Shown in pieces: positions 15,146-22,693 of a DNA stretch of 64,000 bases. How positions within the stretch are numbered: position 1 is the stretch's first letter; each line of letters begins with the position of its first letter. Under the pieces are notes generated by a model. It ran no database searches, had not been told where the DNA came from, and saw only the letters and a program-made list of their open reading frames with translations. The stretch comes from JBGQMW01 sp963769845 (GTDB taxonomy: Archaea; Thermoproteota; Bathyarchaeia; Bathyarchaeales; Bathycorpusculaceae): NCBI GenBank assembly GCA_963769845.1, contig CAVYNL010000019.1, positions 1 to 64,000 of the forward strand, read 5' to 3'. The position numbers were made by a program, and so were the translations under genes.

Positions 15146-15553
15146 CCGACCGATGGAACACACATTTTTCTAAGTAGCAGCCAATACGAAGATTCTAATC
15201 CCACTTTTTCATCCCAAAACCCACCCCATCACAGTCTAAGAGAATCCTATCTTCGCCGGACCCAGCAGAGCGGGGAATGTTGATATTACGCCTTTTTCCT
15301 CCAGCTGTTTAACCCAGTATCGATAGTGGCTTCATTCACTGCAATTCAGCACCCATACGAGAAAGTGTTGTTCTAGCGTTTTTGAACCAGATTCAAAATC
15401 TTTCCATCTAAAGGATCCAGTTGGTCAGACACACGACTCACAAGCTGCCAGCACATCAAGAACTATTCAATATCATCTCCTGCCGTTCTCTAACAGCTAA
15501 CGCACACTTAGACAGAGCGGAGAAAAAGCGCGCGCCAGACGCAGCAAGAACTC
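15146..15553. other. 408-base intergenic region
   Basis: Between convergent htpX and the dsrE-like gene. A GCGCGCGCC element lies at about 15529-15538, close to the dsrE-like 3' end. I see no coding frame, strong hairpin or promoter here. Confidence 0.4.
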
Positions 15554-15910
15554 TCAGAAAGATAGGATCTTTTGGCTTTCTTCTATCCACTTGGAAAGCC
15601 CTGTTATCGTGCCCATTTCTGTTCCGGCGACCAAGTCTTGCTCTGTTAATCCTCTCAGGTTCATACTTGTGTGACAAACATTGACGCATACGCCTACCCT
15701 GACAAGGTCTGCAAGCATTTTTTCTATGTTATAGAAGCCTTTGGCAGGTTTCTGTCCCTTCTTGGCTGCGTTAACAGCGTCTCCAATGAGGAAAATGTTG
15801 ACTTTCACCCTTGGATTGGCACAAGATAATGCTTCTGCTAACCTCAAAGCATTCCAGATTCTCTCGTCTCCGTAGGGAGAACTGCTAATGATTACTGTCA
15901 AGGTTTCCAT
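15554..15910 (-). CDS. DsrE/YchN-like sulfur-relay-type protein
   Basis: 118 residues with the DsrE/F-like alpha/beta fold: TLTVIISSSPYGDERIWNAL at the N-terminus, VKVNIFLIGDAVNAAKKGQK, then VGVCVNVCHTSMNLRGL with two cysteines where YchN/DsrE proteins carry the persulfide-forming residue. Proteins of this type relay sulfur or act as small soluble accessory proteins near thiol metabolism. No dsr or tus genes are close. It begins at ATG 15910. The function is inferred from the fold only. Confidence 0.75.
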   Translation of the reverse strand: METLTVIISSSPYGDERIWNALRLAEALSCANPRVKVNIFLIGDAVNAAKKGQKPAKGFYNIEKMLADLVRVGVCVNVCHTSMNLRGLTEQDLVAGTEMGTITGLSKWIEESQKILSF

Positions 15911-16083
15911 ACACTCAGCTTCTCAATCTTCCCTAAATCATTCCTAACCCGTTCGTAATGCTTAAACATGTTGTCTTTCTCCGATAAACTTTGAGATAGA
16001 CGCTATATATTGCATCATAATAAATCGTAACATAATACAGTACCAAAGACGCGCGCGTTGGGCTCGAAAGCTAATGGTCTGGG

Positions 16084-16674
16084 CTAAACTGGGAATCTTA
16101 CTCTGGAGCGTCCGAATTGTCCTTGTTGTTGTCTTTCTTCTGGAAATCTGGAAAAGTGCTCGTGAACAACTTTCCATGCTGAATCTTGCTTTCTTAGGAC
16201 AGTTGTAACACGTGAAGTCACGTTGAACTGTTCGTTTCTCATAGTCCCTTGGTAATGCATGGTGAAAGTGGCGATGGCTAACTCCCCGAGAACATTGACT
16301 TTAAAATCTTTCAGTTCATAAGTGTAGTTGGAGAGAACCTTGAATGCCGAGAACTCGTTCTCCAAGGCTTGCGCGCCCTCCTGCCTTTGATAGGGGGCCC
16401 AGTCGTCAAATTTGTCATAGCCCTCATCCATGAGCGCTTTAACTGCAGCTTCGTCCTTATTCTTTATCCCATCAAACCTCTTGACAACAGCGTTCTTGAC
16501 GTCGTCCTCTAAGCTGGATCCCGTTTGGGTTTTGGGCGCCGTTTGGTTTTGAGGCGCTGCTTGATTATCAGGCACAGCCTGATCTTGGGTTAATCCGCTC
16601 AATCTGGTTCTGCATTGCTTGCAGAGCGTGTTTCCTTCTTCGTTTTCAGTTCCGCACGTCGGACATTTTAGCAT
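16084..16674 (-). CDS. Zinc-ribbon protein with C-terminal NTF2-like domain
   Basis: 196 residues. Residues 1-25 hold a zinc ribbon (CPTCG and CKQCR). A Gln/Pro/Asn-rich linker of about 35 residues follows, then an NTF2/SnoaL-like domain (about 65-180) with AVVKRFDGIKNKDEAAVKAL, ELAIATFTMHYQGTMR and a late AWKVVHEHFSRFPEER. The last motif is typical of SnoaL_3-type domains. ATG 16674 is selected because the ribbon starts at residue 4 and a GGGGAA sequence precedes it. The role is unknown; a stress or scaffold function is only a guess. Confidence 0.75.
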   Translation of the reverse strand: MLKCPTCGTENEEGNTLCKQCRTRLSGLTQDQAVPDNQAAPQNQTAPKTQTGSSLEDDVKNAVVKRFDGIKNKDEAAVKALMDEGYDKFDDWAPYQRQEGAQALENEFSAFKVLSNYTYELKDFKVNVLGELAIATFTMHYQGTMRNEQFNVTSRVTTVLRKQDSAWKVVHEHFSRFPEERQQQGQFGRSRVRFPV

Positions 16675-16845
16675 CTCATTTCCCCATCCAAAGTGTCTTG
16701 TTCTTGCCCATCGCTTTTTCAAAGAAACAGTAATCCTATCTTTACTTATCTTTGCTTCGATGCCGTTAAGTCTTTTGACTTAAGGTTTCGAGAGTCGTTG
16801 AGGTCTTCTTGTCGTTGAGGCGCGCGCGATTAACGCATGAAATTC

Positions 16846-17406
16846 TTATTCGTAGAATATGAGGTTTTGTTCCTCCAAGCTTCCGTGAAGCTTGTGCACT
16901 GCGTCATAGACGTCCTGTTCTTTCTTCGCCCCTGTGCAAACAAGGTTCCCGCTTGCGAATATCAGTATGACCACCTTAGGCTCATCCATCCTGTAGATCA
17001 ACCCTGGAAACTGCTCCGGCTCATACATCGTTTTCCCAAGCGCGCTCACTGCCAGTTCCAAGTCTACCCTTCCGCCCAAGCTTGCAGAAGCAACCATGTT
17101 CACAACCTTAAAGTCCGGCTTGCTGATGATGATTATTCCGCCCTTTTTCAACTCCTTAACAACTGTCATAACAGCCCTGCGCGCTTCCTTTTCCGATCTT
17201 GCTCCTGTACAAACCATTTTACCAGAATTGAAAATCAGCGTGGCTGTCTTCGGTCTCTTAAGCCTAAACACTAATCCGGGAAACTGTTCTGGCCGATACT
17301 CGACTCCTGGATAACTCTTGACGACAGCGTTCAAATCGACCTTCTGGTTCAAGGCGGCAGCGGCAACAACGTTTTGAATGGTTATTATGGCCTTAGTCTT
17401 CGGCAT
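16846..17406 (-). CDS. tbp: TATA-box binding protein (TBP)
   Basis: 186 residues with the two-fold repeated TBP saddle: repeat 1 contains IQNVVAAAALNQKVDLNAV, YRPEQFPGLVFRLKRPKTA and FNSGKMVCTGARSEKEA; repeat 2 contains VVNMVASASLGGRVDLELA, YEPEQFPGLIYRMDEPKVV and FASGNLVCTGAKKE. The paired phenylalanines that kink DNA and the PGLVFR/PGLIYR strands are intact. TBP recruits TFB and RNA polymerase to archaeal promoters. ATG 17406 gives the expected length. An acidic C-terminal tail is short. The Lrp-like gene lies just upstream on the same strand. Confidence 0.96.
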   Translation of the reverse strand: MPKTKAIITIQNVVAAAALNQKVDLNAVVKSYPGVEYRPEQFPGLVFRLKRPKTATLIFNSGKMVCTGARSEKEARRAVMTVVKELKKGGIIIISKPDFKVVNMVASASLGGRVDLELAVSALGKTMYEPEQFPGLIYRMDEPKVVILIFASGNLVCTGAKKEQDVYDAVHKLHGSLEEQNLIFYE

Positions 17407-17435
17407 TAAAAACCACTTCTTATTGCGTGCGCGCT

Positions 17436-17672
17436 TCACTCTTCATGCGCGATCATTGTCAATGTCGATGTAACGTTCTTTTGCTTTCTTATCTTGTTGT
17501 GGACTTCCTTGATCTGTTCCATCGTATCAGCACTTGTTTTCACGATGAGGTCGTAGACGCCATAGAGAGCGTAAGCTTGTTCAACTCCCTTAAGGTTCCT
17601 CAGTCTCTTCAACAGCTCTTGGTCAAATTCGCACGTGTTTACCATCACATAGGCTACAGGCGTAAAAATCAC
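17436..17672 (-). CDS. Lrp/AsnC ligand-binding domain protein (stand-alone RAM domain)
   Basis: 78 residues equal to a single AsnC-type effector domain without the helix-turn-helix: VAYVMVNTCEFDQELLKRL, GVEQAYALYGVYDLIVKTS and ADTMEQIKEVHNKIRKQKNV. These proteins form multimers that bind amino acids and can pair with full-length Lrp regulators. GTG 17672 is chosen because it begins the first beta strand and yields the family length; longer starts add basic non-homologous residues. It is 29 bases from the tbp start codon and probably co-transcribed. Confidence 0.85.
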   Translation of the reverse strand: MIFTPVAYVMVNTCEFDQELLKRLRNLKGVEQAYALYGVYDLIVKTSADTMEQIKEVHNKIRKQKNVTSTLTMIAHEE

Positions 17673-17864
17673 ATGAAAAGAGAATGACGCGGAAGGCTTT
17701 AACCTTTTAGGACGGGCACGTTTTCGAATTGAATAGCACACGCGAACGTCTTGCACTCAAGCTCGCAGTTTAATCTGTCGGTGGCGTCTGACCGCATGAT
17801 AAGCGGTTCCAGCGGAGTAGCCGAAAGAACCAAGTATGCTTAGCGCGCGCTTGCAAGGGTTTTC

Positions 17865-18152
17865 CTACTCTTTTGTAAGGGTTATTTCCATTGTTGAAAC
17901 CATACGTGCTCTGTTTTCGCCTTCTCTTGCTGGCATTTCTTCTGTTCCTATAGCGATTTTGCTTACTTTTAGGTCTCTTAGGAAGCGGCTTCTGGTTATT
18001 TCAGCTACGTCAACAGCTGTTGCGATTGCTCGTCCTCGTGCTTTCAAGATTACTTCCTTAGAATTGCCCGCGGATAGTCTTGTTATAACTGCTAGCACAT
18101 AGTCCATTGGTGTTTTGCTTCCAATGAAGACAATTCCTGATTTTTCCGCCAT
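17865..18152 (-). CDS. albA: Alba chromatin protein
   Basis: 95 residues, full-length Alba. Motifs are FIGSKTPMDYVLAVITRLSA (the Lys-containing loop), VILKARGRAIATAVDVAEI (RNA/DNA-binding helix, the best signature of the family) and SKIAIGTEE followed by the flexible beta-hairpin tips and TMEITLTKE. Alba coats DNA and RNA as dimers and is tuned by lysine acetylation near residue 16 in Sulfolobus; here a Ser-Lys-Thr stands at the equivalent loop. ATG 18152 is clear. Confidence 0.95.
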   Translation of the reverse strand: MAEKSGIVFIGSKTPMDYVLAVITRLSAGNSKEVILKARGRAIATAVDVAEITRSRFLRDLKVSKIAIGTEEMPAREGENRARMVSTMEITLTKE

Positions 18153-18860
18153 TTTCCATCATTCCTTTCATCAATAGTTGTAACGTGCAGCGTTGCTGTG
18201 TTCTTCTCGTTCTTCAACAACAGAACGCTGTTGCCCTATACTGCGCATACTTCCTTATAAAGTGATTAAACAACAGAGCGCGCGCTCGTGAGTTCGAAGA
18301 GTTTTCTAAGAATGGACGGTGCAACAACTACTGAGGCTACTTCTTTAGGCGTTTTTCCTTGTGCTTTTTTCTTTTCTCTTCTCTTTCCTTTTTAGTCATT
18401 GGTTTCTTCTTAGTGTTTCCAGTGCTCAATGCAATCACCACACTCAAATAGTCAGAATAGGGAATTAAATTTTTGCGCACGCAGAGAACTAGACGGTTTC
18501 AAAGAACTGAAGGCGCGCGTCTCTGAAGGCATGAAGGCAGTCTATATCCAAGATGCTTGAAGAATCAGATTGATGAAGAATATTTCGCGCGCGTCCGAGG
18601 AACGAGCCTCTGAGTGAGGATAAGACGTGTCCTAGGTGCGGCAATAAGATGCTGTCAGATAGAAAGCTTGGTTCGGGGGCAGTTGAGACGAGCTTGACCT
18701 GTGAGAACAAATTCGCGCGCGCTCAGAATGGAACGTACAACTGTACTCGCGACGGACGTGCGCAAATTTGGATTAATTTCGGAAAATCCTTATATAAGTT
18801 GGCGTTGACAAGCTGTCAAACCATATGAAGCAACAACAAGACAAGTGAGAATCGACAAAT
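18153..18860. other. 700-base region with small-ORF remnants and four GCGCGC elements
   Basis: GCGCGC elements lie near 18277, 18512, 18586 and 18713. On the minus strand at about 18380-18440 a lysine-rich frame reads MTKKEREEKRKKHKEKRLKK; a second frame continues protein-like with KEVASVVVAPSILRKLF. On the plus strand about 18566-18824 is an open frame without a good start that carries CPRCGNKML and later single cysteines, like a broken zinc ribbon. None is firm. A TATA box at about 18787-18800 belongs to the ABC operon. Confidence 0.35.
18787..18801 (+). promoter_or_regulatory. TATA box of the ABC-2 exporter operon
   Basis: AATCCTTATATAAGTTGG has a clear archaeal TATA core (CTTATATAAG, about 18790-18799). 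Transcription would start near 18820, leaving a leader of about 40 bases before TTG 18861. Confidence 0.55.
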
Positions 18861-19808
18861 TTGACAAACCCGTCTCTCGAAACAGTGAGTCTCACCAAGC
18901 GCTACGGCTCGTTTCTTGCCGTGTCAGACCTGAACCTGAAAATCGAAGGATCAAAGTGTGTTGGATTCTTGGGCCCAAACGGCGCAGGGAAAACAACCAC
19001 TTTGAAAATGTTCACCGACCTGATCAGACCGTCCGCGGGCCAGGCGCTCATAAATGGTGTGAACGTGCACGCTGACAAGAAAGAAGCACTGGCTTCTGTG
19101 GGCACCCTGATTGAGACACCCGAGATCTACCCCTCCCTAACATCAAAAGAAGCGCTCATGATGATAGCTGAGATCAGGGGAGTGCCGCGCGCCGTACGGA
19201 ACAAGAGAATAGAAGAAGCCGTCGCAGAAGTCCGAATGGAAGAATGGATCAACAAGAGAGTGGGCAAATTCTCCAAGGGAATGAAACAGAGAATATGCAT
19301 CGCCTCCGCGCTGCTCAGTCAACCAACCATACTCCTCCTGGACGAACCCACCAACGGGCTTGACCCCAGAGGAATGAGCGAAGTCAGAGACATCGTGAAG
19401 TCACTGAAGAGCCAGAAAAGACTGATTTTCATGAGCTCGCATATCCTCAGCGAGGTTTCGGAAGTATGCGACGAAGTCGCCATGATCGACCACGGCAAGC
19501 TGATCGTCTACGACACAATCTCCAACGTGACATCCAAGTTTTCGGAAGGACAAAACATCGTAGAGATTGGACTTCAACATCCCATCGACGACCGCTCCGT
19601 GACCGAAAACATTGCGACCCTCCCAGGTGTGGTAGCCGCAGAGAAAAAAGATGACAGAAACCTCAAGATCAGGTTCAACGGAGGCCTAGATGTCCAGGAA
19701 CGCATTCTCTCCGACCTTGTGAGGCTCAAAATCGGAGTGATCAGCTACAGACCAGCATCATCCGAGCTCGAAGACGCGTATCTCAAACTGATCAAGGACA
19801 CCGTGTGA
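18861..19808 (+). CDS. ABC transporter ATP-binding protein (ABC-2 exporter)
   Basis: 315 residues. Walker A GPNGAGKTTT near residue 40, signature FSKGMKQRICIASALL, Walker B ILLLDEPTNGLDP and the switch His in FMSSHILSEVSEVC are all present; a C-terminal regulatory segment of about 95 residues follows, as in drug/antibiotic ABC-2 exporters. It powers the permease encoded 6 bases downstream. TTG 18861 begins the conserved SLTKRYGSFLAVSDL strand region in the right register. The substrate is unknown. Operon of two genes. Confidence 0.92.
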   Translation: MTNPSLETVSLTKRYGSFLAVSDLNLKIEGSKCVGFLGPNGAGKTTTLKMFTDLIRPSAGQALINGVNVHADKKEALASVGTLIETPEIYPSLTSKEALMMIAEIRGVPRAVRNKRIEEAVAEVRMEEWINKRVGKFSKGMKQRICIASALLSQPTILLLDEPTNGLDPRGMSEVRDIVKSLKSQKRLIFMSSHILSEVSEVCDEVAMIDHGKLIVYDTISNVTSKFSEGQNIVEIGLQHPIDDRSVTENIATLPGVVAAEKKDDRNLKIRFNGGLDVQERILSDLVRLKIGVISYRPASSELEDAYLKLIKDTV

Positions 19809-19814
19809 TCAAAC

Positions 19815-20669
19815 ATGAACGACAAAGAAACCGCACCTGCCAATACTGTGCCGAGCAGCCTGACGCAGGTAGGCATCACGATGAAATACACGTTCCTCGA
19901 TTACTTCAGATCGCGCAGGTTCTTCATACTCCTAACCATAACTCTTCTCATAAGCGTCCTTCTCACTAGTCTAGTAGGCTACTACCGTCCAACAAGCTTT
20001 CTCGCCTCTGACTTATCATTCTACGCTGGCTGGTGGGGAAATTCTGTGACCTTCGTGATCGTACTCTCTGGAATCTTCTTCGGAGGAGACGCCATTTCGG
20101 GAGAATTCCAGAACAAGACAGGCTACTTCGGAATCCCAAACCCGATCAAAAGGTCATCCGTATACACAGGAAAGTGGCTAGCAGCCTTTTTCGCCTCCAC
20201 CGCAATACTCGCCGTGTTCACGCTAATCACAGTCAGCAACGGGATATACTACTTCGGCCTGAACGTACCGTACCAATTCGGCGAATCCGTCCTTTTCGCA
20301 TGGTTCTACCTCGCCGCAGTCCTCGGATTCACGTTCTTCTTCAGCTCACTATTCAAGAGCAGCGCGATGTCCATCATCGTCACCGCCATCCTTTTCTTGT
20401 TCGTATTTGGACTCATTGAGACGCTCGTCTCAGGCCTCGTTCAATTTGAGCCATGGTTTATCCTGACCTACGGATCACAAGTAATAGGAAACATATTGAA
20501 AGTGCCTTATCCGCCCCACAGCAGCGTGACCACCTCCATCCGTCCAGGCGGACAACCCTTCACCACCTACAACGTACCGGTTCCGGAAGGACTCGCCATA
20601 ATAGCACTATACTTCATTATCACCGCGATTTTGGGATGGGTGTTCTTCGAGAGGAAAGAATTCACCTGA
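19815..20669 (+). CDS. ABC-2 type permease
   Basis: 284 residues with about six membrane helices. A cytosolic N-terminus leads into MKYTFLDYFRSRRFFILL and the first helix; GIFFGGDAISGEFQNKTGYF and RSSVYTGKWLAAFFAS are the ABC-2 permease coupling and second-helix motifs, and FFFSSLFKSSAMSIIV lies in the fourth. A large outside loop falls near residues 200-255. It forms the membrane part of the exporter with the preceding ATPase. The substrate is not evident. Confidence 0.85.
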   Translation: MNDKETAPANTVPSSLTQVGITMKYTFLDYFRSRRFFILLTITLLISVLLTSLVGYYRPTSFLASDLSFYAGWWGNSVTFVIVLSGIFFGGDAISGEFQNKTGYFGIPNPIKRSSVYTGKWLAAFFASTAILAVFTLITVSNGIYYFGLNVPYQFGESVLFAWFYLAAVLGFTFFFSSLFKSSAMSIIVTAILFLFVFGLIETLVSGLVQFEPWFILTYGSQVIGNILKVPYPPHSSVTTSIRPGGQPFTTYNVPVPEGLAIIALYFIITAILGWVFFERKEFT

Positions 20670-21257
20670 GCAAGAACCAGAAAATCAGGCAGAAGCACAC
20701 CGTACTCGCGCTTGCGCGCGAATCACTGATTGTAACGATCGACCATGCCATGGGAAACAGCTTGTTCGTGAATAAAGAAAATGAAGGGGATTTGCACGTT
20801 TAGAAGTGATTTTCTGTTCTTACTTCTTTGCGGGCTTTTTCTTCTTTCCTTTAGTGGCTTTGGGCACTATTCTAGCCTCGAATTACAATTGTCACGATTT
20901 TTTATTTAAATTTTGCGATAAACGTTAATTTGCACAGGAACTTATTGAAACTGGAGTCATGACTCAAACGGGAGGCATAACTCTCAGCATTTTTCTTCCA
21001 ATTTGCTCAACGCAGCCTTGAATGCGCCACAAAAAGAAAGGATTACGCTGATCTCTGGTGATGACATCCCAATCGGCAGGGATTTCAAGGAAAGATGGAA
21101 CATATCCACGGACATCAGAGTCCAACCTCACTTGTTGCTCAAAGACGGATATGAAGCACTTGTCATACTCGAAGCAAAACGCACTGGCCGAGCTACATGG
21201 TTGGAACCTACCTCAACACGCGCGCCTTCCTTTCAAATACGTACCCGAAAGCTGCGG
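20670..21257. other. 590-base region with unconfirmed reading frames
   Basis: On the minus strand at 20820-20867 a 15-codon lysine-rich tail frame (PKATKGKKKKPAKK) ends at a stop and has no upstream body. A TATA-like TTTATTTAAATTTTG at about 20902-20916 precedes ATG 20958, whose frame stops after 20 codons; a second plus frame from 21003 reads ERITLISGDDIPIGRDF and LLLKDGYEALVILEAKR before running into the antisense of the next gene. I do not recognise it. A GCGCGC element lies near 20714 and another near 21219. Confidence 0.3.
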
Positions 21258-21722
21258 CTATCTCTCTCTTCTGAGGAAGTCGCCTATATCCAAGATACTC
21301 TTCACTGCTACGGTCTCAGCTTTTTTATTCAAATCAGCGATGATACGGCCGAACCCCAGGCACTCGTCAAACTTGTTCATGATCAAGGTACAGTTGCCTC
21401 TTCCCGTCGCACCCATCATCTTGGCTACTCCTTGTCTGAATATGTCTCTTCCACAGATGAATAGCCACTCTGTCTTCTGGTCAACGTACGTCTTGTTTCG
21501 TGCTGTTTCAGCAATCATCGCCAGAAATGGGAAACTTGGCATAAATCCTCCGCCCCTTGCCTCTCCGAGGTAGGTGCCAGCGTACAAAAAGTCCTCTTCG
21601 ACAAAACTCTTCATGTCCTCGTTCAGAAGATAGTATCTATTCGCTCTTTCAGCGACAAGACTCTCATCCAAAATGAGGCTTGCATCGAACAGTCTGATGA
21701 AATCGTTCAAAGGCTTCATCAT
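21258..21722 (-). CDS. NIP7-like PUA-domain RNA-binding protein
   Basis: 154 residues. The C-terminal half has the PUA-type layout of ribosome-biogenesis factor NIP7: LNEDMKSFVEEDFLYAGTYL, GGGFMPSFPFLAMIAE, WLFICGRDIFRQGVAKMM and a late GRGNCTLIMNKFDECLGFGR. NIP7 binds the pre-60S particle in eukaryotes, and archaeal homologues act with NOP2-type methyltransferases. Here its start overlaps the stop of just such a methyltransferase gene by 4 bases, a strong functional link. ATG 21722. Confidence 0.8.
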   Translation of the reverse strand: MMKPLNDFIRLFDASLILDESLVAERANRYYLLNEDMKSFVEEDFLYAGTYLGEARGGGFMPSFPFLAMIAETARNKTYVDQKTEWLFICGRDIFRQGVAKMMGATGRGNCTLIMNKFDECLGFGRIIADLNKKAETVAVKSILDIGDFLRRER

Positions 21723-22612
21723 GCATGTTCCTGCCTTCCGAGTTTACACACAAAAAAACCCTGGGTTTTCCCGGGCCAGATCCTCCGCGCCTTCGAAACC
21801 GAACTGTCCAGGCGTTTGCCGAAAACGTTCGTCAAACCTTCCTGCCCATAACAGTCAACCTCCTCAACCTCAAGCCTGAGACTCTTCACGGCCCAGTCTA
21901 TGTTCAATTCATTCTCTTCCGGCTCCAACGAGCACGTTGAATACACGATCTCTCCACCCTCACCGAGAACTCTGGTTGCTTCTGCGAGAATCTCTCTCTG
22001 AACCTTCGCGTTCCTCTCAACATCCGACAAGGTTCTTCTGCGGAGCCATGCTCTGTCAGCTGCAAAGTTACCCGAACAAGGCATGTCAAGCAGTATACAG
22101 TCGAACTTTCTGCCAAACTGAGAAACTCTTCGCGCGTCCAAACAGTACACGACCGTGTTCTTGACACGGCAGCGCTCCAACTGGTTCATCAACGCCGTAA
22201 GCCTTTGCTTTCTAGCGTCCAGAGCCACTATCACGCCAGTGTTCCCCATCGAGTCGGCAAGCTGCACAGTCTTTCCACCTGGCGCCGCGCAAGCATCCAG
22301 CACTATCCTGCCAGTTAGCTCGTCGAACAATGCAGCAGGTATTTGCGCGGCTGCCTCCTGAACAGAGTATAATCCCAGCAGGTACTCTGCCGTTGCGCCG
22401 ACTGAGAATTTGCTGCGTACCCAGTAGCCTTGGGGGAGATAGCTGATTTTCTCAAGCTTGACCCCGCGTCGTCTCAGTCTTTCGATGACATGCTCCTGCT
22501 GAGCGTTCATCGTGTTGATTCTTATGGCCTGTTCAAGCTTGACTTCCTCGTAAGTCCAGCCGAGTTTTTTGTAACGCTGTAGGAAGAATTCTTTGCCCGA
22601 CATCAAACACAA
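21719..22612 (-). CDS. NOL1/NOP2/Sun-family RNA m5C methyltransferase
   Basis: 297 residues. The AdoMet motif VLDACAAPGGKTVQLAD, the QRLTALMNQLERC region, FDCILLDMPCSGNF (motif IV with catalytic Cys after Pro) and IVYSTCSLEPEENELNIDWA (motif VI with the Thr-Cys-Ser nucleophile) identify an RNA cytosine-C5 methyltransferase. The N-terminal 80 residues are a short RNA-binding region (INTMNAQQEHVIERL). The target is rRNA or tRNA; NIP7 pairing favours rRNA, by inference. Length equals archaeal NSUN proteins. Confidence 0.92.
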   Translation of the reverse strand: MCLMSGKEFFLQRYKKLGWTYEEVKLEQAIRINTMNAQQEHVIERLRRRGVKLEKISYLPQGYWVRSKFSVGATAEYLLGLYSVQEAAAQIPAALFDELTGRIVLDACAAPGGKTVQLADSMGNTGVIVALDARKQRLTALMNQLERCRVKNTVVYCLDARRVSQFGRKFDCILLDMPCSGNFAADRAWLRRRTLSDVERNAKVQREILAEATRVLGEGGEIVYSTCSLEPEENELNIDWAVKSLRLEVEEVDCYGQEGLTNVFGKRLDSSVSKARRIWPGKTQGFFVCKLGRQEHA

Positions 22613-22693
22613 TTTGCTCTAGGACTCATAAAAGATTTGCACAAATAGTGAATGCCCGAGCTTGGAAAAAGCCTGCGGAGTAAGATTGGGAAG

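Noticed and set aside
17770..17835. Possible tRNA or small RNA upstream of the Lrp-like gene
   Set aside because: Only one short stem (ACCGC/GCGGT) was found; no cloverleaf or C/D or H/ACA boxes could be supported.
21058..21573. 171-codon plus-strand frame opposite the NIP7-like gene
   Set aside because: Most of it is antisense to a well-supported PUA-domain gene; no homology recognised.
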